Assembly (NCBI RefSeq): GCF_000143535.2
Contig: NC_037322.1
Location: 930,001-994,000 of the forward strand
DNA from: Botrytis cinerea B05.10
Taxonomy: Eukaryota; Ascomycota; Leotiomycetes; Helotiales; Sclerotiniaceae
Direction of reading: 5' to 3'
Length of the DNA: 64,000 bases
Part shown: positions 36,455-50,858 of the stretch, in pieces
How positions within the stretch are numbered: position 1 is the stretch's first letter
Layout: each line of letters starts with the position of its first letter
The notes under the pieces: model-generated
What the model was told of the DNA's origin: nothing
What the model saw: the letters and a program-made list of their open reading frames with translations, nothing else
Database searches by the model: none
Made by a program: the position numbers and the translations under genes

Positions 36455-39189
36455 TGCAGAAAGTCGATGAATTGACTTGCCAAACACAACGTTGGTGCCG
36501 TTTCTCAGCTGTATCTTGTGCTTCACAGCAAGGGTGAGAATGAACCGAAAGTTTGATAATGAGAGCGTGTGCGTCTGGCTATTCTTCAACAATTAAAGTT
36601 CTTTAGCGAAAAGAATCGCAGAATGGAGTCGATTTGAGATGAAGAGCAGGGTGAAATCCTGTCGCAGAAGAAATCCAAAGGTTGTGTTGTTGGTGTTTTC
36701 TTTTGAATGCCTGATATCTATGACCTCAGAATCGTAGCTAAAAAATTAATAGACAGCAGTCAGTAATTGAATCATTCCAAGTGAATACGTGAAGGGATGG
36801 GCATGTGCAATGTCAAAACAAATCTGCCAACTTGAGAAAAGGTGGGGTAGACATCAAACATCCTCGAGGATAGTTTACTGGAAGATGGAGATGACTGCTT
36901 GATGAAATCACCATGGCAATGGTTGTCATCCAACAGTCCTGATATGCTCTCCTCTGATCCCGAAGGTCATTCCATCATTTCCATTCTCTAGACAGCTTCA
37001 CGGGAGTCAGATTTAACTAGATAATATACAACTTACTGGTATGGTAGAAGTGAGACAATTGTGGCCAGGAACAAACAGCTTGTGCAAGGTGAAAACCAAA
37101 CAATTCTTCTGCAAAGCTGGATATCTGGAGACAGACATAAACAAAGCGATGGAAGAGTAATAACGAGACTTTTACAAGAAGTAGCAAGAGGCAGAGAGAG
37201 GCTCTATTGAAGGAAGAGTTTGCTGATGAAAGGTCTCAATCAACAGCAACAACAGCAATGCTGGAACTGAAGGGAGTGGTGTTGCCGTTCTTTGGAAGAA
37301 CAGAAGTTTCCGTTATGTAGAACAGAAAGAGAAAGAGCACTTACTACATTGGGCACCTTTGTATGTACCTTCGTAACTGGAGCATGCAAGAAAACAACAC
37401 CTTCAATTGATACTTACTACTTATTACCTAATGTGGTGCGACGAGGTTAATTGAGGCAAGAGCAAGACAAATATGCATAGAAATGGTCTGTCTAACAATT
37501 TTCACTATTACCATTGCCAAAGCATTCGGGAGCATGGTGGTGATTTCAGCCGCATGAGAATACACAGGTGTTTCGCAGCTGATATACTGCCATCCCGTCC
37601 CCACCAGTCCACAGAGAGAACATACAATAGGAGCAGTCAACAGTCCTGCTCTCAGCCCAAGGATCTCTCAGGTATGATCACGTATTGGCAGCCTGTCTGG
37701 AGATTTGGGGGCTAGAAGCACTGGAGTGAATTTGGTGCACAAAAGTAAGCTTTCAGAAGATAACATGGTCCTTCCTGTCCTAAACTGGCTTATGCTTGGA
37801 TGTGCAGAATTGACACTTCTCAAAGCGAACCACTTCTCTAGTCAACGTCAAAGCCCTGAAGTATACTGGCAACCAATGGACTCGATCAAGCGTAATATAT
37901 TAGAGAAGTGCTATTACCTGCTCTTCGAGTATATTGTCTCGTAGCATCTTCACCTCGGGAATATACTGTATTCTTGCATAGATATCGTTAGGTATTGCTC
38001 AGCGTATGCCCTGGAAACCATGTTGCGTTTCTAGTGTAAGATATCGTTAAAAGCGCAACAACAAGGGGAAGAATGGTGGAGAAAGTGGAAAACAATTGAT
38101 GGAAGGGGGAAGAGAAGGACAATAAAAGGGAGTTTGGGGGAGAGAGGAAGTTAGACGGGCAAGGAAACAAGATATGGAGATGGAAGGAACGAAGCTTGAG
38201 TGAAGTGATGTTGAGACAGAAGCTAGGCGAGCTTTCAACCTTGACCTTACTGCTTAAGGACTAGGGAGAACTAGTCATGATTGTCTCGCACGTGATTCAG
38301 CTTTTTCTGTAAGGTTACGAACAACGTGGGCGAATCGGCATGCAACAATATCATTATTATTCTTAAGCTTTTACTATGCTCTTATCATTTCTGCCATGTC
38401 TCCAGCATATGTACGAGAATAAACATCAAGTTGCGCAGTAATTTGCAAATACTCGACAGTGACGTAGCATCTCAAAAATTTATTATTGAGGTCAAGATGA
38501 TTGATTGGCAGATACAGTGAAACTAACCGGTAAATGAATGCTGAGTTCACCAAAAGAGGCAAACGCTAATTGAGCATAGAATCATGTACTTCCAATGCCA
38601 CAAGAATTTTGCCTTTTCCCCCAAAGGTCAATGTTCTCGGCCAATAAGGCGGCAGTTCGATGCTGTATCAATCGTGCAAGGCCGTGAAACTTCTCTCCAT
38701 ACTCCGTGTATGGCCCCGCTTCGTTTCTCAAAATTGTATCCGAAAATCTCCTATGCAGATTGGCATTTGCTAGGTACTTTCTGATTAAGATCTTTCAATG
38801 GAATGGAATACGCAATGAGTCACATGTCTCATTAAGTAGTTTTCCTGGATGTCCACGCAACGCAATCTGTTGTATTGTGGTTCAAGATCCTGTCACACCC
38901 TTGTCCCCCCCGCCAACCTTATTAATTACAAAAATGCTTGGCCACATGAAGATATCCCCATAAGATGCTAAACGACCTTTTGGCAATCAAACAGAGAGCG
39001 TCATAATTGCAGAAAGACACTTTTCTATTTCCAAATTTCCCAACCTCGGCCACCATCGAAGATTGCCCCTTTTGGCGAGAAGACAATCCAGCGAAAACAC
39101 TATTCTTTCACTGTCGAGCAGACGCAAAAACTAGAGAAAGGAAACGATATCCCGGAGAAAGCCACGGAGGTTGTATTGGATGCATGGTA
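36455..39189. other. Long leader/promoter region and intergenic DNA
   Basis: The first kilobase upstream of 36454 is probably a long 5' leader of the 4E-T-like gene, possibly with non-coding exons; several GT/AG pairs exist but none could be fixed. Beyond about 37400 there are only short overlapping frames. No RNA gene or repeat was recognised. Confidence 0.45.
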
Positions 39190-39617
39190 TCAACCACTTT
39201 TCTGTGCTGGGATAATTTGCTCTCTTACAACTTGAGAAACAACGCCATCGATTGCTGGAAGGCTCTCGGCCATTGGCGACGTCGTTGTTGGAAACTCCGC
39301 GCTCTTCGGATCTTTCACTATCCAACCGCTGTCAAAGTCGCTCAAAGCGACAATTTCCATCGCTGTATAATACAAATTCCCATCTTGGATCTGTGGCACG
39401 AATACCTCCCTCGACATCCTAAGTTGAGATGCAGAAACAATATTCTCATCCCTACCGCTCGCCTAAGTGACATTAGCATGCATCGGTTCATGGCTGGCGA
39501 TTTGCATACCAAACATTTCGCACACGATTCATTATTAACCCAAACCCAATTTTCGCAATTATACAACATCCAGTATTTACACCGGTACTTGTAGTAGCCT
39601 CCACCAGACCCACTCAT
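39190..39617 (-). CDS. Small Cys-rich conserved fungal protein, two exons (126 aa)
   Basis: This gene is easy to miss because neither exon alone looks convincing. Exon 1 (39617-39510) encodes MSGSGGGYYKYRCKYW and an aromatic, Cys-containing segment; exon 2 (39462-39190) starts ASGRDE and carries REVFVPQIQDG. The 47-base intron runs from GTATGC to CACTTAG, and the total is 381 bases. Cys13, Cys21, Cys32 and Cys35 (C-x7-C-x10-C-x2-C) could bind a metal. There is no signal peptide or membrane span. The N-terminal pattern is, from memory, a conserved motif in uncharacterised proteins of many filamentous ascomycetes; I cannot confirm this here. Function is unknown. It sits alone in a gene-poor stretch. 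Confidence 0.72.
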
Positions 39618-42600
39618 TGTGTTCTGAATATGTTGTTACTAACTGCTAGCAGCAAGATATATTTCGGATTTGATTACACTACCCGCTGGTAGGAGAGCGA
39701 CTTGAATGGCAGGATAGCTATAACAGGGCACCTTTAATGACACAATATGCCACGGACTATGTGAATAGTTGTCCGAATTCTCGATATGGACGCCCAACCT
39801 GTAACTGAGGTTAGGAAAAGTATAAGTGATATTTTTTGCCTTTTGATAAGAAAAGAGGTGGATGAGTCTTGATATATAACTGATATCAAAACATCTAGAA
39901 TCTTGGAAACCACTAGGGCACTTTCGAAACGGACGATACTCTAAATCTTCGAGGAGAAGCACATGGATCAAAATGGCGTGTTTCCCCGCTCAAATCTTAT
40001 AAGAATTACATGGAAACTCCAATGTTGCAGATTTGTATCGATATGCATGTGGTCTCTCCAATAATATCTCATGCAGACTTCAGGGCTTTCGTAACGCAAC
40101 AAGGAAAGAGTCTGTTCACATCTGCAGCAGGCCCAAATGAAGTCCATATAGCTAATAATGTGGCACTTATAATATTCGAGAAGTCGACGTATGATCCCCA
40201 TACATTGAATTATCTGAAGTTCACAAAAAGACAGTTAGATCCATGCGACAGAAAAACACAATCGAGGTCAAGACCCCACTTTTGAAGAGAATATCATATT
40301 TGACAACGGGCACGGATTCATTCATGATATAATTAAGCAGTCAATCTCGAATACGGACTACTTCCTAGTTGACTGTACCTCTGTGGTTGCTTGTTGAATC
40401 ATCACCAACATCGATGTAACATTCCACCTGTCAAACTTGCAGGCGTGCAAGACTTATGCAGCTAAGGTAATGCACCTTTTACTGGCTCATATGAATTTTT
40501 CGCAAACAATCACTCCGTCTTGATGCTACATGGGCTGGCTACTTCTATCTTTTGAGAGTGTTGCGCCGTGAATCAATCGGTGATTGTGTCCATTTCCGAC
40601 TGAGGACATCTTATTTTCCTCCGCGAAACACGGCATGCGTAGCTAAGATTAAAGACAATATCGACTGCATTGTTATTATAGTTGTTGCTGATATATGAAT
40701 GCAGACACTAAGCTATAATCCAATATCCGCGGACGTCTGCAATGTGCTAGGATGTTCGGGTCGTTAGCGAAGGCTTCCCGGGTCAGCTTCCACACTTCCT
40801 GCCCGCCCTTGTGCCGTCGCAAGGATGACAATGGTACTTGATTTAGTGGCCGTTGCATTTGAACCGCCCCTGAGTTTTCAGCCCCGTAGATGGGCAAGCA
40901 TCAATTTATCACATTTCTGTCGAATTTGAATAGTTACACGTGGCGGAAAGCAAAAGTATGTTGCTCAAAATAAGTCCACTTTCTCTAGCTCGAGTATAGT
41001 ACCTCAAGCCTCAAAATCTTTTCGGCACAACTAAAGTGTCTATATTTGAGTACCGCAAATCTTTTGTGCACGAAATTCGTGAAGACTAGCTTTCAGATCG
41101 GAGTCATGATTGTCAATACCGTCTCCCTATCTATAGCCTCTGCTCCCCCGAACAATGCATTCTTGGCCTTGTTTCCTTAAATTCACATCATCACAGTTGT
41201 GTCGAATAGTAGAGCAGCGGAATGCTTGCCGGCCAACGAATCCGAATTCTGTAACCTTGTGTGGTACAAACCTACAAAATAACGTTGTGAGACGCTTCAC
41301 AATTTTCTGTATGGTTTAATGCCTCTGATTCGTTAGCACATAAATGGCTGAATAAAATAGCCCTGGTATAGATGAGCTGACATGGAAATTGAGCTTTATG
41401 CAGCCCGAATATACCCTCTTTTGCTCACTTACAGCACAAGGATCGGCAGCAGAACTTTAAATTTTAGTTGTTGAGCTGATTTAACAAATCACTGTGCGAA
41501 TAGACAACACACAAGCTCAATGATTATCATTATTAGAGTGCCATTTGGACAGTTAAGTTAAAAGATTTTCATCAGACCTTGTGCCACGGAGTTTATGTAT
41601 GCATCTTAAAGCATGTACTCGAGCAAAGCACTTTATGTTCCCAATCTGTCGACCTGCATTGGCCGGGGTGAAATTCTCAAGCTTTTAAGCTGTTAGGTCC
41701 TAATTCAAAACATTTGTTTTAGACTTTGCATTCTCGTGGGTGGACAACTAATTCTTACGGCGCGAGATCTTTGCTTCACCAACTTGATTTTTCTGAGGCT
41801 ACTTCCAAAAACCGGGATTTCGATTGTTGAAACTCAAGCTATATTACACAGCTGCTGTCGTGCCCCCTTTTGCCACGATCGGTTTAATAATTGTCTGCCA
41901 ATTACCGAGATAACGGTGAAATTTTGGACAACGTAAGTATGTCTGTATCTTTAAAAACAGCGGCAGTTAAAAAGGCTCCGGGTCATTCTTCCGGTTTGTG
42001 GATCCTACACGCCTACCGATGATGATGTCAGGATGGATTATAAGTTTTTTTGAAATAGCTTACAAGAATATCTACATGATGTGCATACTGGATGTACGAA
42101 TGTCTCATATCTGCAAGTTCAACAACCGCTCCAATGCGAAATAAAAAACAAAAAAACAGTTCTAGTGTCTATGGAATCGACTGTACATTTTTCATGGCTA
42201 AGGACGCAACTCAAGAATGTGAAAAAGATCTCGATGCTATTAGCTTAGAATAGGGGTTGAATGCCGAATATTTGCAGCGATAGGCGTTATTTGATGATTT
42301 CTAACTAGCAAGCAGTCATAAAGAAGCTTCGTCGAAAGCCCACTGTTGCTCAGAGCCTCTCGAGAAACCTTACTGTGCAACAGCCACGGCGACATTCTCT
42401 ATAAATCATGGCATGAGTCTATATTATCAAAACTGATCTCTTTTTGGGTGGTGCTATGTTGAACAACAGTCCTTGGACTCGCCCATACTGCAATCGAATC
42501 AATATCTGGAATTACATTACGTGATTCTCAACCGAAAATTCCGCAGATTGGCTGTGAATACAGGCTACATTTCTCAGTAGGTCCATGGATAGTTTCTCAA

Positions 42601-45600
42601 AATTGCAAGGCATCTGCGAAAGACTTCTTCTTTGATAGCCACTAGGATTGGCCACCTCGAGGTAAACATTTTGGATGTTAAAACCCCGATTTCAAAGCCC
42701 TCTATTAGCCGATCAAAGCATTATTTCACAGTCTAGATTTGAATGGTACTTATTAATAAAGTATTTTTCTAATATTAGTGTTCTCGGAGAATATTGACGC
42801 CACTTCGAAACCAAACAAAAAATCTTTCCCAGTATCTTATTAGCCTATATTCGTCATGCAGAAAGCGCACGTGTACAAAACCAGTTCCATGCCCATTGAC
42901 CAATGTTGTTCCGTATTCGATAAATCTTTTGAATTGAATGTTCTGCTTTTCTACTCTTCTGCTAATACTCAAGTAGGAGGTAATTTATACTTTTGTGGGT
43001 ATGATGAACAAGCAGAAACAATATCGGCCAAGTCTACACCTTTTCCAACAAAAATATCGTATCCCGAAGCTATGGACTAGCCGAAATACTGCTTTAAGGC
43101 CACCTGCATACTTGTGATAATGCAAGTAAACGGAACGGCGCAATGTTGATCGAACATATAGTGCAGATTTCTTATGCAAATTTTCGGGGATTTCCCAATT
43201 GGTCGAAAATGCATGTCATCAAATACGGCCTTGGTTTTTACTGGCTCATATCTATGAAATTTGCTGCAAATACGGGGAGAGTAAACTTCAACATTGGAGA
43301 ATACTTAATCGTGGGGGATCGAAGAACATATTTTGTTCTCTGTAGGCTTTTATTTCGACGCAAACCGTCCCTTGCTTTTTTTTTGAGAGAAACCCTCGAC
43401 TCTTTGTTTTAGGTTTCATATTAGAGCCCTAAGATGCCGCATTACAAGTACGTCTAAGCTAAAGCTTCAAAGGCTTCAATCAAAAGCATAATCTTCTGTT
43501 GTATAAGATTACCATATTTTCCCCCCAGGTTTTGATATTGAATATTTTTTTTCACGGACCTCCATGCGTCAATGACATCTACCGACATCGTCACGCCACT
43601 TCCACTTCACCCCTGAGCATTAAAACAGGGTCGTCTACCCTGCATGAATAAGCCGTTATATAGTTAATATCTCGTATTTCACTTATAACTCAGCATTCTA
43701 TAGTTTCAGCTCATCGTTTCGTCTAGTTGTAAGAATATGTCAGACATTACTCAACCTCCATTCATTAGTGACCTAAGAACTTAGCCCTTTCTCCGAGAGA
43801 ATAATCTACGAGATCGCTCAATTGTTCTTTGGGCTCTGAGGAGCATCTACGTATCACAATAGCTGAGTCATATAAATGCTATCACTCTTGAGAAAATTAG
43901 ACAAAATGACTCTTTTGCCCATCCATCTAACGCGGTACCATGGTTCCTGGTATTCATTAAATATCTCAAGCTCTTCGCTAAATATTGGCGCTAAAATCAT
44001 ACTTCCGGCAAATGGCTAGTTAAAAGTTGCCGGTAGTCAATTTGTAAACCAGATCTGACACAATGCGATATTGGGGATCTTGCTATAATACTTTTTGGTC
44101 CGAGCAGTATCCAAGACATTGATTTGAATAGACAAAATCAAACTTTCCAATTTCATACGACGTTATATCGGACATTTTGCCTAGTTACATGTCCACACAC
44201 ACTTGTTACTCGCACAGTATCCTACGATGCATCACACCACATCACACCACACCACTTTACCCTGCTCTACTCCACATTATACGCACCTTTGACACTTCCT
44301 CCTTCCTTATGTGCATAATGTTCCGATTGGAAACATTCTGCAAATCAAATGTTCAGAAATTTGGGTCCAAGGTTGGACATTTTTCAGTTAAGTGACATTA
44401 CCAACTTTTACACACAGTGTTCTAGTCTCCCAGTCTGATTCGAGCCCGAGTCTGTTTCCCGTGTGTCTTCTTAATTCTTTGCTATCCCGATATCGTCTTT
44501 GATAATCTTCTCGCAAATTCTTCTCAAAATTATTTTCCACTTTGTATTCTGTCCTTCTCCACGCTGCTTGGTTTTGCATACAGCCTCCCACATATATTCC
44601 ACTGCAGTCATGCATGTATCTGTTGATACATCCAAGGGTCTTATAATTCCTTATTACATTCGATTCTTTTTGGGTTACGATATCAGTATCCATGGCCATC
44701 CTACTCAACCTTTAGCCGGACCGTCGAAAGAGTTCTTCGGATCTACAAATCATTTCACAATAGGCAATGGTTATTGCTCTTCTTTAGGGGCATTAAAAGA
44801 TGTACCAAGATGGCTCTAATCGGCCAGGCTCTTCCTCGCCACCCTACATAAAACTATGCTTCCGGCAAACATCCGCAAAGCTCGTTTCTAGCTTCCCACT
44901 ATTTCTTCTCAGAGGTGCTGCCTCCTTACATTAACCTCATCACGGTCCTTCTTCTCGGACATGAAAATGCTGCTGTACTAGCGCATAGAATGTCTGACTA
45001 TTACAAATCCACCACTCAATCTCTTAGCCCAGCCCTCCTTCATTCACACATCTATAATGTTTCTATCAGATATATCTTGGCATTTCAGCCGTCGAGTCAT
45101 ATCTTGTCGTACCTATCTTTAAAATTCCTGGTTATCAGATTCACCGTGTAGACTATTAAATCTTCCTCACACCTTCACAAACTAACTAATCTTTATCTTC
45201 TCAACACGCTATCTAGTATACCGGTCTTTACCAGCCATCCGTTTCGGCAGTATATCGTTTCATCACAAGTCCCTGCCATCTCGTATTTCGGTTGAAATAC
45301 AGATTCACATCTTGATTTAGTCCGGCTCGCCGTCAATTTGTTTATACGGGCTGTGACCTTGCTTTTGGTTGCTGATTCCAAGGTCGAGGCTAGCTTCCAC
45401 TACAGGATTCGATTATGGTAGTGTGTCGTGACGCCTTGATCGCCGACGTTGCTTTATCTTCGACCTCGGATATTTACCATGACTCAAGTCATCTAAGAGG
45501 CTCACTGTTGAAGTAAAGCAGCGGGCGATGCACACGCTATCTATTATCCTCTCTTTTATTTCAGCTTCTGTGCTCAGCTATGCTTTCTATCATCATGGAT

Positions 45601-45960
45601 TTGCTATAAGCCTATAACCAGTACATAGAATGGCCAAATCGTCTCATTCATACAAATGATACATTCAAACATGCAAGATAGCAATGGGGTAATTGTATTT
45701 GGATTCCTTATCATTCTCCTCGTGATCTATTTATCGCATACGCATTTCTAGATATAAGCAATTATTCCACGTCGACTCCATTTCCTGTTTGAATGCCCAT
45801 AGACCATTCTAATAGCTTCCAATGAACTTTAAAGAGTTCATGCATCAAGAACTGCGAGCCTCGTAATATTCGTAACCTCAAAAAATATACATGCATAACC
45901 CAACTCCTAAGTGGCACCAGGAATATATCCCTTGCTTGATGCTGTTTGAAGAATCGGCAT
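39618..45960. other. 6.3-kb gene-poor region
   Basis: No gene could be built from this stretch on either strand. All open frames are under about 110 codons, overlap others and lack recognisable motifs. Composition is AT-leaning but not low-complexity, and I see no long terminal repeats, terminal inverted repeats, reverse transcriptase or transposase remnants. Possible contents are long non-coding RNA, distal regulatory DNA, or mutated remains of an element beyond recognition. Confidence 0.5.
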
Positions 45961-48397
<2,437 letters not shown>

Positions 48398-48685
48398 TGT
48401 TGAACGCCAATCAAGGATTGTTTGTTGTTATGTTTACTTCTCCGAGATTTGCGCACAAGGCTGATTAAATTTCACGCAAAAATATTGCAGATAGAAAAAG
48501 TTATCGATATGCTGTAGGGACATTGATTACGCTAGACTGATTCAAGTCACCGCCTTGACTTCAGCATGGATTATGTAAGCAAACCCGATCATGAATGTGC
48601 TAGGTACTTAAGATATCACGAATCTCAAGGTGTCGCGACTTCGCAGCCATTACAGGATAGTCAAATTCTATCCAGAAAAATAATT
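48398..48685. promoter_or_regulatory. Short divergent promoter between PRP43 and TAF10
   Basis: Only 288 bases separate the two start codons, so the core promoters must share this segment. An upstream in-frame ATG for TAF10 at 48566 and a GTAAGC directly after a nearby ATG (48574-48579) hint at a leader intron or an alternative first exon. Confidence 0.55.
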
Positions 48686-49322
48686 ATGGCTGCACCATCT
48701 CCAGATCCCGCTATGGACCTCGTTCCTATCAAGCAAGAAGAAGATACGGCTGAAAATGACGCTCCAGCGCAAGAACCCAAGCTTCCAACCAAAAAAGATA
48801 TCTCACTCAAAGAGTTTCTTGGGAAGATGGATGATTATGCTCCAATTGTAAGATTTACTTGTTTCGCAATGACTTATGATTTTATTGTCTAATCCTTGCC
48901 CGTAGATTCCTGATGCAGTGACAAACTATTACCTCACAAAAGCTGGTCTTCCACCCCCACCGCAAACAGATGCGCGTTTGGCTCGTCTGCTTGCGCTTGC
49001 GACTCAGAAGTTCATCGCCGATATTGCAGCCGATGCTTATCAATATTCCCGCATTAGGTCTTCCAATTCCTCAAGTGCCAACAATCCTATGGGAAACCTG
49101 GGCGCTGCCGCTGGCTTCCCAATTCCAGGTCAGCAACCAGCTGGCGCCACTGGAGGAAAGGATCAGCAGGGACGTGGAGGACCTCTTGGTATCCAAAGAC
49201 CTGGATTCGGTGGTGGTGGGCAAGGAGGTAGTCAAAACCGAACGATTCTCACCATGGAAGATTTGGGTATGGCCGTCGGGGAATATGGCGTGAATGTAAA
49301 ACGCGGGGAGTTCTATCGTTAA
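48686..49322 (+). CDS. taf10: TFIID/SAGA subunit TAF10, 192 aa
   Basis: A histone-fold subunit shared by TFIID and SAGA, nuclear. Two exons, 48686-48847 and 48906-49322, total 579 bases, joined in phase 0. The TAF10 histone fold begins in exon 1 with [20 protein letters not shown] and continues in exon 2 with [46 protein letters not shown], a strong match to the family. A Gly/Pro/Gln-rich insert follows, and the C-terminus [26 protein letters not shown] is the last conserved helix. An in-frame ATG 40 codons upstream (48566) is an alternative start; 48686 was preferred because the added residues look like leader sequence. It is convergent with the uS19m gene. Confidence 0.95.
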
Positions 49323-49928
49323 ACTCGCAACATTATAAGGTATAATTTGGGAAGGGTTTGGGGGATTCAATGGCGTTACAATTCACAAGGAGTTTTGAAG
49401 GGTATGGAGAACGACCCATCACGAAATTGTATAACGGTTCTATATTCCAGGTACAGAAATTAAACAGATATTTATTCTCATTCGACTTATGTGTAACTCG
49501 TTGTGTATGGGTGTTTGAGAATTGGGCGCATGTCTTATGGATACTGCCTATTCGGCCAGCCTTCTAATGATATCAAAAGTCATGCTACCAATGTCAAAGA
49601 AGGATCAATCCATCTTTCAGCTGTGAAGCTACAATGATTCTCAATCAGCAATGATTTTGTGGTCTTTGGCAAGGGCTTCAAGAAGAGAAGGCACCCATAG
49701 CTCTTCCAATGTATCTATTCCTCACCAGCTCGTATGATACAACTGGTATGCAACACAATGCACATACGCCAAAGCCCAAAGACTCTTTTCCAACCCAAAA
49801 CGCCATGCCATGCCATACGATGCTAAACATCCCGCATTTACTTGTTCTTGCTCTGCTTATACGTAAATCTTTTTCTGGTTCTGTCCGCAAAATTAGCCCC
49901 TCATTCCCCTCATTCAATTCCTTAGAAC
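49323..49928. other. Convergent 3' region between TAF10 and uS19m
   Basis: 606 bases between two stop codons. Frames at 49358-49567, 49678-49917 and 49709-49975 are chance openings; the last two overlap each other on opposite strands. It presumably holds both 3' untranslated regions. Confidence 0.6.
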
Positions 49929-50280
49929 CTACGCCGAGAATTCTCCCAACTTATGTCCCACCATATCTTCAGTAATGGTCACCTCATTATAAACCTTCCC
50001 ATTATGAATTTCAAAGGTCAAACCGACGAAATTGGGTAGAATAGTTGCAGATCTTGCTTGTGTTCTAATTGGCAATGTTCGAACACCAGGCACTGGTTTG
50101 ACAATGGGAAGACTGGCGAGGAGGGGTGATTAGAGAAGTTATAGAATCGGTAAGGAATGTCTTACGGAACGATATTGGGGCCTAAGGTTTAGGTTAGAAT
50201 TGCATGATCAAGTTCGAGAGCATGAGTCGAAACATACCTTTCCAGACCGACCGTGAAAGAAGAACTCTACTGGGAAACAT
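49929..50280 (-). CDS. rsm19: Mitochondrial ribosomal protein uS19m (Rsm19), 80 aa, with a 16-base exon
   Basis: A small-subunit protein of the mitochondrial ribosome. Three exons: 50280-50238 (43 bases), 50181-50166 (16 bases) and 50112-49929 (184 bases), total 243 bases, with splice phases 1 and 2. The product opens [20 protein letters not shown]; the S-R-S-V-W-K-G-P core is the hallmark of S19 proteins. Further on, [20 protein letters not shown] is followed by EIHNGK and the end [17 protein letters not shown], matching the bacterial pattern P..VG..F.VHNGK...V.V...MVGHKLGEF. Length is close to yeast Rsm19 (91 residues). The micro-exon encodes most of GPNIVP; without it the frame and the conserved core are lost. 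The start faces MRE11. Confidence 0.93.
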
Positions 50281-50858
50281 TGTGTCGTTGGATTGATATC
50301 AAACTGTCTCGTCGCCAATTACGGCAAATCTTTCATGCACCGAACGGAAAAAGCCGCACACCCAACACAATTTATAGATTGAAACACCTGCTGTATCTTA
50401 GTGCTAGAAAACAATGGCGGTAGTCAGTATCTTGAGATACGTTAATTCCAATTCTAGTAAAAGAAAAGATTTTAATCACTTTGAGAAGAACTTTGACTCA
50501 AAATAACGATTTTTTGATTTTAAATTGATTATTGAAAGAAGTAGATACCTTTAGTACGCAATTTATTTCGTCCCTACGCTGCGAGCCTTTGTCGTCTGAT
50601 AAATTTCTAAGTGCTCGCATTCTGCAGGGGTAACAGAACACGCCAATCCAGATCGCGTCTCCCAAAGACTGCAGGCAGCCAAAAACTCTAGATCCTGATG
50701 AAAACCGTGAATTTGTACCGAATCCTACATGAACTGTTGATTTTTTCGTGTCTTTCGTGCTGTTGATCTCTACTTGAGCAGTTCTATCGTCTGCGACAAG
50801 TTGTAATAATTACAATCTTTCCGGAGAGCTTCCACGGGAAGAAAATCGAGTGGCCACA
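50281..50858. promoter_or_regulatory. Divergent promoter region between uS19m and MRE11
   Basis: 578 bases with no credible frame, holding the leaders and promoters of two genes pointing outward. The sequence near 50450-50560 is AT-rich. No specific motif is claimed. Confidence 0.5.

Noticed and set aside
44124..45151. Group of short frames in the gene-poor region
   Set aside because: All are 60-110 codons, overlap on both strands, and none shows a conserved motif or joins to a neighbour with in-phase splice sites.
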